From NCBI GenBank assembly GCA_000474255.1, contig BATO01000038.1, positions 1 to 53,933 of the forward strand: DNA of 53,933 nucleotides, given 5' to 3'. The stretch comes from Aquipseudomonas alcaligenes MRY13-0052 (GTDB taxonomy: Bacteria > Pseudomonadota > Gammaproteobacteria > Pseudomonadales > Pseudomonadaceae). Both the position numbers and the translations under genes were made by a program. Positions 16,189 to 24,855 of the stretch are shown piece after piece; within the stretch, counting starts at the first letter, position 1; the number at the start of each line of letters is the position of its first letter. The notes below the pieces were generated by a model, which was given only the letters and a program-made list of their open reading frames with translations, made no database searches and was not told the DNA's origin.

Positions 16189-16818
16189 ATGCTCGACCTC
16201 GACACCTTCGTCATCTTCACCTGCGCGGTGGCGCTGCTGCTGATCTCGCCGGGGCCGAACATGGCCTTCGTCATCAGCCACGGGGTTTCCTGCGGCTGGC
16301 GCGGTGGCCTGGCGGCGGCGCTGGGCATCAGCCTGGCGGATGCGACCCTGACCCTGCTCACCGCCGCCGGCATCACCGGCCTGGTGGCGGCCTGGCCACC
16401 CTCCTTCGACATCATCCGCCTGGCCGGGGCCCTCTACCTGCTGTGGATGGCCTGGAAGACCCTGCGCAGCAGCGCCACCGCCGGCACCACGGGCGTCGCG
16501 CCGCTGCCGCTGCGGGCGGTGCTGATGCGCGCCACCCTCAACAGCCTGCTCAACCCCAAGGCGCTGCTGTTCTTCATCGTCTTTCTGCCACAGTTCGTGG
16601 TGCCCGAGCGCGGCCCCATCGCCGAGCAGCTCCTGCTGCTGGGCGCCCTGCTCACCCTGCTGGCCTTCCTCTTCCATGCCGCCCTCGGCCTGGTGGGCGG
16701 AGCCATGGCACACCGTCTCAACGGCCGTGGCCGCTTCGCCAGCCTGCAGAGATGGGGCCTGGCCAGCCTGTTCGGCGCCCTCGCCCTGCGCCTGGTGGTG
16801 ATGCAGCGGCCGGCTTGA
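16189..16818 (+). CDS. LysE/RhtB-family amino-acid exporter
   Basis: 209 residues and about six membrane segments. The N-terminal SPGPNMAFVISHGVSCGWRGG and the NPKALLFFIVFLPQFV segment are hallmarks of the LysE/RhtB translocators that expel amino acids or their analogues by proton antiport. The length is normal for the family. AGGA precedes the ATG by eight bases. The gene is monocistronic by position. The exported amino acid cannot be predicted. Confidence 0.92.
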   Translation: MLDLDTFVIFTCAVALLLISPGPNMAFVISHGVSCGWRGGLAAALGISLADATLTLLTAAGITGLVAAWPPSFDIIRLAGALYLLWMAWKTLRSSATAGTTGVAPLPLRAVLMRATLNSLLNPKALLFFIVFLPQFVVPERGPIAEQLLLLGALLTLLAFLFHAALGLVGGAMAHRLNGRGRFASLQRWGLASLFGALALRLVVMQRPA

Positions 16819-16826
16819 TGCGAGGC

Positions 16827-16926
16827 GCTTCGCGAGCAGAGCTCGCTCCTACGGGCGGTGCCCGGGGGCGACTCGTCTGTGGGCTCGCAACCCCATGGGT
16901 TTCGCTCCGCTCTACCCATCCTACGG
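16827..16926. repeat. Two REP-type palindromes
   Basis: CGCTTCGCGAGCAGAGCTCG at 16827-16855 recurs almost exactly at 24744-24775. The unit near 16892-16926 (CCCATGGGTTTCGCTCCGCT...) recurs inverted at about 24505-24545 inside the mobile element. The remainder of the gap to 16992 holds nothing else recognisable. Confidence 0.75.
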
Positions 16927-16992
16927 GTGAGCATCCGAGCCTTCGTGGATGGGGCGGGCGGCGTTCCGCGAGCCCCGCGAAACCCATCAATG

Positions 16993-17027
16993 CAAAAAGC
17001 CCCGCCGGTCCTGCGACCGTCGGGGCT
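16993..17027 (-). terminator. Rho-independent terminator after the NDH-like gene
   Basis: On the minus strand AGCCCCGACGGTC and GACCGGCGGGGCT pair with one mismatch around GCAG and run into TTTTT. It begins 17 bases after the flavoprotein stop codon. Confidence 0.85.
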
Positions 17028-17043
17028 GGGGTGACGCCGTGGC

Positions 17044-18246
17044 TTATGCGACGACCGGGATCGCCGGGTCGGCGGCGGCCAGGGCTTCGGCGCGGTTGGC
17101 GGCCGGCGGGTAGATCCACACGCTGTTGATCTGGGTCTTCAGCTGCTTGCCCTCCTCACGCACCAGCTTGACCTGGCGGTCCCAGCCTTCGGTGAACACC
17201 GCGCCCCAGGCGCCCAGGTCCAGGCAGGTGACGTACTTGGGCTGGCTGTAGGGGATCGGCTCGACGCCGAGCAGGTTGGCAGCGACGTTGTTGCCGGCAG
17301 AGCGGCCCAGGGCGATGGCGTGCTGGCAGGACATCAGGGCGAAGTTGCCCAGGTCGTCGGAGGCGGCGTAGGCGACGTCACCGGTGGCGAAGACGTCGTC
17401 CTGGCCGATCACCTTGAGGTTGCGGTCCACGTGCAGGCGGCCCTGAGCGTCACGCTCGGCGGGGATCTGTTCGGTCAGCGAACTGGCACGCACGCCCACG
17501 GTCCAGACCACGGTGCTGGCCTCGATGCGACGGCCGTCGGCGAGGGTCACGCCGCCTTCGTCCACCGAGGCGACGCTGGCGTCCAGGCACCATTCGATGC
17601 CCAGCTCTTCCGAGGCTTCGACGATCTGCGCACGCGGGCCGTCGCCCAGGGCGGCGCCGATGCGCGCGCCACGGTCGACCACCACCACCCTCACCTCAGC
17701 GTCGGCGCCCAGCGCTTCACGCAGGCGGGCCGGCATCTCGGCGGCGGTTTCGATGCCGGTGAAGCCGCCACCGGCGACCACCACCGTGTTGCGCGCCTTG
17801 GAGGCCGGCAGCGCGCCCAGCGAGCGGATGTGCTCTTCCAGGCGCACGGCCTCTTCGATCTGGTCGACGTCGAAGGCGTGCTCGACACCCGCCATCTTCG
17901 GCCGTACCACGCTGCTGCCGGTGGCCAGTACCAGGCGGTCGTAGGCCAGCTCGGCCGGAGCGCCCTGCTCGTCGCGGTAGGCCACGCGCTTGCCTGCCAC
18001 ATCGATGCGGTCCACCAGGCCCTTGACGAAGTTCACGCCGACGGCGGCGAACAGCTCGCCCAGCGGCGCCTTCATGCGGTGCACGCCGGCTTCGTAGAAA
18101 CGCGGACGCACGCGCAGTTCGGCCTGGGGCGCGAGGACACTGACCTCGACATCGGTGCGGCCATGGATGTCCAGCAGGCGCGTGGCACTGAGGGCGCTCC
18201 ACATGCCACCGAAGCCAGCGCCGACGATCAGGATGCGTTGTTTCAT
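17044..18246 (-). CDS. NDH-2-like NAD(P)/FAD-dependent oxidoreductase
   Basis: 400 residues with two dinucleotide folds: ILIVGAGFGGMWSALSATRL at the N-terminus for FAD and VVVAGGGFTGIETAAEMPA near residue 158 for NAD(P)H, then the DDVFATGDVA motif that closes on FAD. The overall form is that of type II NADH dehydrogenases and related quinone reductases, which feed electrons from NADH to quinone without pumping protons. No clear membrane helix is seen. It is divergent from an Rrf2 gene. A sigma-70-like promoter with an overlapping palindrome lies at 18364-18397, so repression by Rrf2 is likely. Confidence 0.88.
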   Translation of the reverse strand: MKQRILIVGAGFGGMWSALSATRLLDIHGRTDVEVSVLAPQAELRVRPRFYEAGVHRMKAPLGELFAAVGVNFVKGLVDRIDVAGKRVAYRDEQGAPAELAYDRLVLATGSSVVRPKMAGVEHAFDVDQIEEAVRLEEHIRSLGALPASKARNTVVVAGGGFTGIETAAEMPARLREALGADAEVRVVVVDRGARIGAALGDGPRAQIVEASEELGIEWCLDASVASVDEGGVTLADGRRIEASTVVWTVGVRASSLTEQIPAERDAQGRLHVDRNLKVIGQDDVFATGDVAYAASDDLGNFALMSCQHAIALGRSAGNNVAANLLGVEPIPYSQPKYVTCLDLGAWGAVFTEGWDRQVKLVREEGKQLKTQINSVWIYPPAANRAEALAAADPAIPVVA

Positions 18247-18363
18247 GTTCGTATCTCCAAAGAGGTAAGGGTCGTATTCGGTTCGAATAGGGACGGGGCT
18301 ACGAGTGGCGCCAACTGCATGTCCGGGTACTGCTGTTCGTGTGGCGCCATCAGCCGCTCACAT

Positions 18364-18397
18364 CTACGACTATATTGATCGTAGTTTATGGCGACAA
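18364..18397 (-). promoter_or_regulatory. Promoter with overlapping inverted repeat, probable Rrf2 operator
   Basis: On the minus strand TTGTCG (18392-18397) and TATAGT (18369-18374) are 17 bases apart, a good sigma-70 promoter for the NDH-like gene. A perfect inverted repeat CTACGA-N9-TCGTAG (18364-18384) covers the -10 box and half the spacer. A protein bound there would block RNA polymerase. The nearest regulator is the Rrf2 protein. The flanking DNA is markedly AT-richer than the genes. Confidence 0.68.
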
Positions 18398-18605
18398 GTA
18401 TTTTTTCTTTGCCCTCCAGTGCCTCGCTCGCCATGCTGCTGGCTGCACCGCTCAAGGGCGCACCTTTCTGCAGCCTCCAAGGCACTGAACAACAGTGTTG
18501 GAGCGGACGGACGGCAGCCCCGCCCATCGCCGAAGCCGCAGCGGACCTTGAGATGCATGGGAACAGATCGCAGAATATATGCGACACAAACAGTCGGAGT
18601 TATGA

Positions 18606-19154
18606 ATGTCTCTTTACAGCGCAGGGGTCGAGTACGGCATCCACTGCCTGCTCTTTCTCGTGGACGAACGCGGTGACAGCCGCGAAGCCAGCGTGCGCGA
18701 CATGGCCGAACTGCAGGGCGTGCCCCAGGAGTACCTGGCGAAGGTGTTCACCAAGCTGGCCAAGGCCGGGTTGGTGGCAGCGACCGAAGGCGTGCGCGGC
18801 GGCTTCCGCCTGGCCCGCCCTTCGGACGAGATCACCGTGCTGGATATCGTCCGCGCCATCGATGGGCACAAGTCGATCTTCGAATGCCGGGATATCCGCG
18901 GGCGCTGCGCCCTGTTCGAAGGTTCGCCGCCGGACTGGGCGCTGGAAGGCACCTGCTCCATCCATGCGGTGATGCTGACGGCGCAGAAGCGCATGGAAGA
19001 GGCGCTGGCCCAGCAGACCATCCTCGATATTTCCCGCCGCGTGGGCCGTAAGGTGCCCGCCGAGTTCGGTGCCCGGGTCGCCGAGTGGATGGACGAACGC
19101 CAGCAGAACCGCACCGGCGGCGAAGCGATTCCCCTGGTCAACCTGCCCGACTGA
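18606..19154 (+). CDS. Rrf2-family transcriptional regulator
   Basis: 182 residues. The winged helix reads SVRDMAELQGVPQEYLAKVF and TKLAKAGLVAATEGVRGGF, followed by the usual PSDEITVLDIVRAIDG. Cys94, Cys101 and Cys117 (C-x6-C-x15-C) occupy the cluster-binding loop that in IscR, NsrR and RsrR holds an Fe-S cluster, so it probably senses iron-sulphur status, nitric oxide or redox state. GGAG precedes the ATG by six bases. It is divergent from the NDH-like flavoprotein. The C-terminal extension (WMDERQQNRTGGEAIPLVNL) is longer than in IscR. Confidence 0.92.
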   Translation: MSLYSAGVEYGIHCLLFLVDERGDSREASVRDMAELQGVPQEYLAKVFTKLAKAGLVAATEGVRGGFRLARPSDEITVLDIVRAIDGHKSIFECRDIRGRCALFEGSPPDWALEGTCSIHAVMLTAQKRMEEALAQQTILDISRRVGRKVPAEFGARVAEWMDERQQNRTGGEAIPLVNLPD

Positions 19155-19166
19155 CCCGACCCCGGC

Positions 19167-21530
19167 TCAGAACAGGTCGAGCTGGCCGTCGATCAGCTTG
19201 CTGAAGTCGCCCTGGACGAAGGGCAGGATGGCATCCGCCACCGGCTGCAGCTGGCGGGTGACGTAGTGGTCGTAGTCGATGGGCGCGCGGCGGTTCTCCA
19301 GGGGCTCGGGCCCGGCGACGGTGATCAGGTAGCTGATCCAGCCGCCGTTCTGATACTGGCGCGGGCGCCCCTGGCTTTGGTTGTAGTCATCGGCCAGGCG
19401 CGCGGCACGCACATGGGGCGGGACGTTGCGCTCGTAGTCGTCCAGCCGCCGGCGCAAGCGCTTGCGGTAGATCAGCAGCTCGTCCAGCTCGCCGGCCAGG
19501 GTGCGGCGCACGTAGTCGCGCACATAGTCCTGGTAGGGCTCGCGGTTGAAGATGCGCAGGTACAGCTCCTGCTGGAAGCGCTGGGCCAGCGGCGACCAGT
19601 CGGTGCGCACCGTTTCCAGCCCCTTGAAGACCATCTCCTCGCTGCCGTCGGCACGCGTCACCAGCCCGGCGTAGCGCTTCTTGCTGCCCTCCTCCGCGCC
19701 CCGCACCGTGGGCATCAGGAAGCGGCTGTAGTGGGTTTCGTACTGCAGCTCCAGCGCGCTTTCCAGGCCGTATTCCTGCTGCAGGTGCTCGCGCCACCAC
19801 TGGTTGACCCGCTGCACCAGCGACCGGCCGATGGCGGCCGCCTCCTGCTCGCCATGGGCGCGGCCGAGCCAGACGAAGGTGGAGTCGGTGTCGCCGTAGA
19901 TCACCTGGTGCCCCTGCGCCTCGATCAGCGCGCGGGTGCGGCGCATGATCTCGTGGCCGCGCAGGGTGATGGACGAGGCCAGGCGCGGGTCGAAGAAGCG
20001 GCAGCCGCTGGAGCCGAGCACGCCGTAGAAGGCGTTCATGATGATCTTCAGCGCCTGGGACAGCGGCTGGTTGTGCTCGCGCTTGGCCGTCTCGCGCCCC
20101 TGCCACACCCGCTCGACGATGGCCGGCAGGCAGTGCCGCGTGCGTGAGAAACGCGCTTCGCGGAAGCCCGGCACCGAGTGCTCGTCACCGGGCTGGCGCA
20201 GCCCTTCCACCAGCCCCACCGGGTCGATGAGGAAGGTGCGGATGATCGAGGGGTACAGGCTCTTGTAGTCCAGCACCAGCACCGACTCGTACAGGCCGGG
20301 GCGCGAGTCCATGACGAAGCCGCCCGGGCTGGCCTCGGGCATGCGTTCGCCCTGGTTGGGCGCGACGAAGCCCTGGCGGTGCATCAGCGGGATGTACAGG
20401 TGGCAGAAGGCGGCCACCGAGCCGCCGCTGCGGTCGGCGGGCAGGCCGGTGACCGTGGCCCGTTCGAGGAGGAAGGTGAGCAGCTCGGTCTTCTCGAAGA
20501 TGCGCGTCACCAGCTCGCAGTCCTTGAGGTTGTAGCGCGCGAGGGCGGGCTTGTCCTCGGCGAACATGCGGTTGATCTCGTCCATGCGCTGGTAGGGGGT
20601 GTCGATGGCCTTGCCCTCGCCGAGCAGGGTCTGGGCGACGTTCTCCAGGCTGAACGAGGGGAAGCTCCAGGTGGCCGAGCGCAGCGCCTCGATGCCGTCG
20701 ATGATCAGCCGCCCCGGGGCTTCGGCGAAGTAGTGGTTGTTGCGGCTGCCGTGCTCGCGCCAGCCCATGGCCTCGCCACCGCGCCCCAGGCGCAGGGGCA
20801 CCTTGAGGCGCTTGGCGTGCTCGTTGAGCACGCGCAGGTCGAACTGCACCAGGTTCCAGCCGATGATGGCATCCGGGTCATGCTCCACCAGCCACTGGTT
20901 GAGGCGTTCGAGCAGCTGTGCGCGGTCGTCGCAGTACTCCAGGTCGAAGTCCACCTCGCGGGCATCGCCGTTGGCCGGGCCGAGCATGTACACCTGGCGC
21001 TGGCCGCAGCCTTCCAAGGCGATGGAGTAGAGCTCGCCGTGGAGGGTGGTCTCGATGTCCAGGGACACCAGGCGCAGGCGCGGACGGTAGTCGGGCGCCG
21101 GCTTCATCTGCCCGTCCATCAGTGCACCCTCGGCATCGGGCGTGCCGCCGAAGAGCACCGGGGCGGTGATGAAGCGCTCCATCAGGTAGCGCTCGGGCGG
21201 GCGGATATCGGCCTCGAAGACGTCGACACCGGCCTGGCGCAGGCTCTTGTCCAGGCCGATCAGTTGCCGGTGCTGCTGGCAATAGAGGCCGAGCACCGGG
21301 CGGTGGCGGAAATCGCAGAGCCCCAGGGGCCGCAGTTCGACGCCACGCTCGTTCTTCAGCAGCGCTTCGGCGCGCTCGCGCTGCTCGGCGGGGAGGAAGG
21401 CCACGGAGGTCTGCGGCGCCAGGCGCAGGTAGCGGGGGCCGTCATCGGTCGCCAGCCAGAAGCCCACTTCCGTGCCCGCGGGCGTATCGCGCCAGTGCCG
21501 GGTCAGGACGAAGCCCTGCTGTAGTTCCAC
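19167..21530 (-). CDS. polB: DNA polymerase II
   Basis: 787 residues, the normal length for bacterial family-B Pol II. Exonuclease motifs are present: SLDIETT at 156-162 (D158, E160), NLVQFD at about 226-231 and YNLKDCEL at 333-340. Polymerase motifs are [10 protein letters not shown] at 421-430 and YGDTDS at 545-550. The C-terminus is QLDLF, a textbook sliding-clamp binding motif. The start is a GTG at 21530 with GAGG seven bases upstream. Pol II takes part in replication restart and damage tolerance. No LexA-type box (CTGT-N8-ACAG) is visible in the 71 bases before the next gene, so damage control, if any, is not obvious here. Confidence 0.96.
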   Translation of the reverse strand: MELQQGFVLTRHWRDTPAGTEVGFWLATDDGPRYLRLAPQTSVAFLPAEQRERAEALLKNERGVELRPLGLCDFRHRPVLGLYCQQHRQLIGLDKSLRQAGVDVFEADIRPPERYLMERFITAPVLFGGTPDAEGALMDGQMKPAPDYRPRLRLVSLDIETTLHGELYSIALEGCGQRQVYMLGPANGDAREVDFDLEYCDDRAQLLERLNQWLVEHDPDAIIGWNLVQFDLRVLNEHAKRLKVPLRLGRGGEAMGWREHGSRNNHYFAEAPGRLIIDGIEALRSATWSFPSFSLENVAQTLLGEGKAIDTPYQRMDEINRMFAEDKPALARYNLKDCELVTRIFEKTELLTFLLERATVTGLPADRSGGSVAAFCHLYIPLMHRQGFVAPNQGERMPEASPGGFVMDSRPGLYESVLVLDYKSLYPSIIRTFLIDPVGLVEGLRQPGDEHSVPGFREARFSRTRHCLPAIVERVWQGRETAKREHNQPLSQALKIIMNAFYGVLGSSGCRFFDPRLASSITLRGHEIMRRTRALIEAQGHQVIYGDTDSTFVWLGRAHGEQEAAAIGRSLVQRVNQWWREHLQQEYGLESALELQYETHYSRFLMPTVRGAEEGSKKRYAGLVTRADGSEEMVFKGLETVRTDWSPLAQRFQQELYLRIFNREPYQDYVRDYVRRTLAGELDELLIYRKRLRRRLDDYERNVPPHVRAARLADDYNQSQGRPRQYQNGGWISYLITVAGPEPLENRRAPIDYDHYVTRQLQPVADAILPFVQGDFSKLIDGQLDLF

Positions 21531-21601
21531 CTTGCGACCTCGAGGAAAGATTCAGGGGCGCGATTCTACGTGGCCCGGGCGGCGCGCGCCCGCCCGATCG
21601 G

Positions 21602-21913
21602 CTAGTCGCGGGTGCTCCTGACTTCCTTCAGCTTGCCTTCGATGAAGTGCAGCTCGCGGGTCATGCCGTTGCGCGGGCCGTAGGTCCAGATGTCCACGGT
21701 CACCGCGTTGAGCTTGGGCACGCCGTTGTTGCGCAGGGCCGGCAGCGTGCGCACGCGCTTGTCCGGCTCGCCGCACTTGCGCAGCACCTCCTCCAGGCTG
21801 TCTTCCTGCAACACCAGGCCCTTGCTGCAACGCAGGGTCAGGGCCTGGGCCGGCGCGCACCAGGCCGCGATGAGCAGCAGGGCGAGCAATGCACGGGGGA
21901 TAAAAGGCTTCAT
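21602..21913 (-). CDS. DUF2845-like small exported protein
   Basis: 103 residues with a signal peptide (MKPFIPRALLALLLIAAWCA, cleaved about AQA-L). The mature part begins LTLRCSKGLVLQEDSLEEVL with a conserved cysteine pair, RC and KCGEPD, followed by WTYGPRNG and a beta-rich end. This is the pattern of the DUF2845 periplasmic proteins common in Pseudomonas, which resemble half of a small beta domain. Function is unknown. GGAGG stands seven bases before the ATG. It lies between polB and a methyltransferase gene on the same strand. Confidence 0.8.
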   Translation of the reverse strand: MKPFIPRALLALLLIAAWCAPAQALTLRCSKGLVLQEDSLEEVLRKCGEPDKRVRTLPALRNNGVPKLNAVTVDIWTYGPRNGMTRELHFIEGKLKEVRSTRD

Positions 21914-21947
21914 GGGTCGTCCTCCAGCAATCAGCAATCAGCAATCG

Positions 21948-22769
21948 TCAGCGCTTGATCGCCTGCAACGTATAGCTCAGGGGCAGACGCCAGGGTGCCT
22001 CGTCCAGGCGCCATTCGCCATCGGCGTGCTGGCTCATGCGCCCGGGCAGCGCGTTCCAGGGCAGGCTCTGGTGCTCTTCCAGGGCGGTGATCTCCATGCC
22101 ATGGCTGAGCAATGCGGTGATGATCTCGCCCAGGCCGTGGTTCCAGATATGGGTGACGGTGGCGGTGAGCGTGTCGGGGGACTCCACGTAGGTGGTGTCG
22201 CATTCCCAGACCAGCGGCTCGGCCCGTTCGAAGTACGGTAGGTCGACATGGAGGGTGTCCTCCCGCTCCTCGTCTATCCCCCACATCATCGGATGGCCCT
22301 CGCGAATGAACAGGCGCCCGCCCGGCTTCAACAGCGAGGCCACGACGCGGGCCCAGCGCTCGATGCTGGGCAGCCAGCAGAGCGCGCCGATACCGGTGTA
22401 GACGAGGTCGAAGGCGCCGGGTTCCAGCACCTGGTCGGCGTCGTACACGTCCGACTCCAGCCATTCCAGCGGCGTGCCGCACCGCTCGGCCAGGGAACGG
22501 GCCTCGGCGATGGATTGCGGCGAGAAATCCAGCCCGCACATCTGCGCGCCGAGCCGGCTCAGGGACAGGGTGTCGGTGCCGATGTGGCACTGCAGGTGCA
22601 CGCCGCGCAGGCCGCTGATGTCGCCGAGGCGCGGCAGGTCGAAGCGCACCACCTCGGAGAGGTGCTGCGGGTCGGCGACGAAGGCCGCCGCGTCATAGCC
22701 GCGCGAGGTGGCGTGAAGCACCGCGCGCTGGTCCCAGTTGGCCTTGTTCAGGAGGATGTAGTCGCTCAT
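21948..22769 (-). CDS. Class I SAM-dependent methyltransferase
   Basis: 273 residues. Motif I reads GVHLQCHIGTDTLSLSRLGA, with GLDFSPQSI for the acidic loop after strand 2, FDLVYTGIGALCWLP for motif II, and LLKPGGRLFIREGHP for motif III. GGAGA-type bases precede the ATG. The variant HIGTDTLS in place of GxGxG is usual for this Pseudomonas/Streptomyces group. The methyl acceptor is not predictable. It is co-directional with the DUF2845 gene downstream and mltA upstream. Confidence 0.9.
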   Translation of the reverse strand: MSDYILLNKANWDQRAVLHATSRGYDAAAFVADPQHLSEVVRFDLPRLGDISGLRGVHLQCHIGTDTLSLSRLGAQMCGLDFSPQSIAEARSLAERCGTPLEWLESDVYDADQVLEPGAFDLVYTGIGALCWLPSIERWARVVASLLKPGGRLFIREGHPMMWGIDEEREDTLHVDLPYFERAEPLVWECDTTYVESPDTLTATVTHIWNHGLGEIITALLSHGMEITALEEHQSLPWNALPGRMSQHADGEWRLDEAPWRLPLSYTLQAIKR

Positions 22770-22811
22770 GGAAATCTCCTTTTCCTGCGGATAGTCGAGT
22801 ACCGCCCAGGT

Positions 22812-23969
22812 TCAGGGCGTTTCGGGCGGCGCCATGCCCTTGGGCCAGAGCATCCAGATGCGCCCTTCCTGCTTCATGTTGCCGGCCAGTTCGCCGGCCT
22901 CGTGGCCGGAGCCCCAGAACAGGTCCGCGCGCACTTCGCCGACGATGGCGCCGCCGGTGTCCTGGGCCGCCACCGGGCGTACCACGGGGGCGCCGTCCGG
23001 GCGGGTGGTGGAAAGCCAGAGCAGGCTGCCGAGGGGGATCACCTTGCGGTCGATGGCCACGCTGTAGCCGGCGGTGAGGGGCACGTTGAGGGAGCCTCGG
23101 GGGCCTTCGTTGCTGTCCGGGCGGGCACTGAAGAACACATAGCTGGGGTTGCTGGCCAGCAGCTCATCGACCCGGCCGGGGTTGGCGACAGCCCAGTCAC
23201 GGATGCGGCCCATGCTCACCTCCTCCTTCTGCAGCAGCCCCTGTTCCACCAGCCAGCGGCCAACGGGGCGATAGGGGTGGCCGTTCTGGTCGGCGTAGCC
23301 GATGCGCAGCTGGCGGCCATCGTCCAGCTGGATGCGCCCGGAGCCCTGGATCTGCAGGAACTGCAGGTCCATCGGGTCATTGAGCCAGGCCAGCACCGGG
23401 GCCTTGACGCCCTCGCCACGAATGGCGGCGGCATCGTCGTAGGGCTTGAGCACCCGGCCTTCCAAGCGGCCACGCAGGCGCTTGCCCTTGAGCTCGGGGT
23501 AGATCTCGTCAAGGGCGACGACGATCAGGTCGTCCGGCACGCCATAGACCGGCACCTGCCCCTGTTCGGTGCGTTGCAGGTGGCCGGGGTAGACCGGCTC
23601 GTAGTAGCCGGTGATCAGGCCGTGCTCGCCCTTCTCCGCCGAACGCAGGCTATAGGGCTGCAGGTTGGCACCGAGAAAGGCGCGGACGGCGCTGGCTTCC
23701 ATGGGCACCGGCGCCGCGGCGGCACAGGTGGCGGACCAGACCGGGTCCTTGGCCAGGCGAGTGCAGGCCGAGCGCCAGGCGGCGAAGCCGTTGAGCAGCT
23801 CCTGGTCGGCCGTGGCGGGCACCTGGCTCCAGTCGACGGCGAGGTAGGTGGTGGCCTTGACCGGCGGCTGGGGCTTCTCGGGCTCGCCCTGGTCGCAACC
23901 TGACAGCAGCGCAGCAAGGGGAATGAGGCAGAAAAGGGTTCGGCGCCAGTGGCGGAAAGCTGGGGACAC
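22812..23969 (-). CDS. mltA: Membrane-bound lytic murein transglycosylase A
   Basis: 385 residues from a GTG at 23969, with AGGA nine bases upstream; the open frame extends to a TTG at 24020, which looks unlikely. A lipoprotein signal (LIPLAALLSGC) anchors it to the outer membrane. The MltA domain shows ITGYYEPVYPG and FLQIQGSGRIQL, and the 3D domain carries the catalytic aspartate in VAAQDTGGAI. MltA cleaves the MurNAc-GlcNAc bond of peptidoglycan with formation of the 1,6-anhydro ring during wall turnover. Length and domain order are normal. Confidence 0.94.
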   Translation of the reverse strand: MSPAFRHWRRTLFCLIPLAALLSGCDQGEPEKPQPPVKATTYLAVDWSQVPATADQELLNGFAAWRSACTRLAKDPVWSATCAAAAPVPMEASAVRAFLGANLQPYSLRSAEKGEHGLITGYYEPVYPGHLQRTEQGQVPVYGVPDDLIVVALDEIYPELKGKRLRGRLEGRVLKPYDDAAAIRGEGVKAPVLAWLNDPMDLQFLQIQGSGRIQLDDGRQLRIGYADQNGHPYRPVGRWLVEQGLLQKEEVSMGRIRDWAVANPGRVDELLASNPSYVFFSARPDSNEGPRGSLNVPLTAGYSVAIDRKVIPLGSLLWLSTTRPDGAPVVRPVAAQDTGGAIVGEVRADLFWGSGHEAGELAGNMKQEGRIWMLWPKGMAPPETP

Positions 23970-24142
23970 GCGGGGGATTCCTGGGCAGTGGTGGCGAAGC
24001 GCGTAGCTTGGTGAAGGCAAAAGCCCAGGTCAAACGCAACGGCCCGGGCAGCGGTAACAAAGCGTTATCAGAGATTGCAGGAAGGCCCCGGGGTTCCCTG
24101 CGCCCTCCTTCCAACGCAATTTTCGGGGTGACTGTAGGGGCG

Positions 24143-24150
24143 ATTTCAGT
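24143..24150. repeat. Target-site duplication, left copy
   Basis: ATTTCAGT directly precedes the left terminal repeat of the mobile element. The identical octamer follows the right terminal repeat at 24637-24644. Confidence 0.85.
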
Positions 24151-24636
24151 GGCTCTGTCTGCGTTAAGTGTTGCTAGAAGATTTGGACCCAGCTGATTGC
24201 CGAGTTTTGTTGGTGCTTCTGGTTTCGCCCACCCGGGCGAGTCCCTTTTAACAATCGTCGGAATGCCGAACCACTTAAAAGGAACCAAAAGGGCTTGCCC
24301 CATCATCCGGCCCCGGCTTCGCCGGGGTTCCCTCACTCCATCGTCGCTATCGGGGGCCGGCGCGATGGGCCATCCATGGCCTGGCGCGCCTCTCGCGGCA
24401 TCCATGCCGCTCGTCCCCCGGCGCAACGACTGCGTTCGGCCTCCTGGAGGGGCGTTGGCGGCTGCTCCAACTTTCTTCGTCCAGCGCATCGCTACGTGGT
24501 GCGCACGGGCTTTCGTAGGATGGTGTAGAGCGAAGCGAAACCCATGCGGTGGCGGTGGTACGAACTCTTGGACGCCCGGAAAGGGCCGTGCTTGAGCGCT
24601 TGTTTTAGAACCACAACAGCTAACGCAGACAGAGCC
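24151..24636. mobile_element. 486-bp MITE-like element with 23-bp terminal inverted repeats
   Basis: The left end GGCTCTGTCTGCGTTAAGTG (to 24173) and the right end read on the minus strand, GGCTCTGTCTGCGTTAGCTG (24636 back to 24614), match in 21 of 23 positions, the first 16 exactly. An 8-bp direct repeat ATTTCAGT flanks them. Joining the flanks restores a REP unit (TGTAGGGGCGATTTCAGTCG then CCAAGCG) almost identical to those at 50971 and 51107, so the empty site is visible. There is no transposase; the interior is non-coding and full of inverted repeats (CCCGGGCGAG, CATCCATGCCGC and others). GG-start ends and an 8-bp duplication suggest mobilisation by an ISL3-type transposase, by inference only. 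Confidence 0.85.
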
Positions 24637-24644
24637 ATTTCAGT
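24637..24644. repeat. Target-site duplication, right copy
   Basis: ATTTCAGT follows the right terminal repeat and continues into CGCCAAGCG, the second half of the interrupted REP unit. Confidence 0.85.
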
Positions 24645-24743
24645 CGCCAAGCGATGCGCAGCATCGCCCTTGCCTCTCCTGCACCCTCCCCCTCGCAGAC
24701 ACGCCCCCCTCCGGTGGATGGCTGTCAAGGCATGCCTCCCGCA

Positions 24744-24775
24744 GAAGCTTCGCGAGCAGAGCTCGCTCCTACGGG
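24744..24775. repeat. REP-type palindrome
   Basis: GAAGCTTCGCGAGCAGAGCT followed by CGCTCCTACGGG repeats the unit at 16827-16855. The bases between the mobile element and this repeat (24645-24743) show no gene. Confidence 0.75.
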
Positions 24776-24805
24776 AACGTGCCGGCCGGTGTGGCCGATG
24801 CCCCA

Positions 24806-24836
24806 AATAAAGAACCCGGCCACTGGGGCCGGGTCC
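24806..24836 (-). terminator. Rho-independent terminator of the NCS2 permease gene
   Basis: On the minus strand ACCCGGCC and GGCCGGGT pair around CCAGT-type loop bases and continue into TTCTTTATTT. It begins 20 bases after the permease stop codon. Confidence 0.85.
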
Positions 24837-24855
24837 GGTTTATCGCGGGGGTGCG

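Noticed and set aside
23970-24020. N-terminal extension of MltA from a TTG
   Set aside because: The extra residues do not look like part of a lipoprotein signal, and the GTG at 23969 has a proper ribosome site at the right distance.
24295-24528. 77-codon ORF inside the 486-bp element
   Set aside because: The region is a set of inverted repeats, there is no ribosome site and the translation has no protein-like pattern. Similar false ORFs are common in such repeats.
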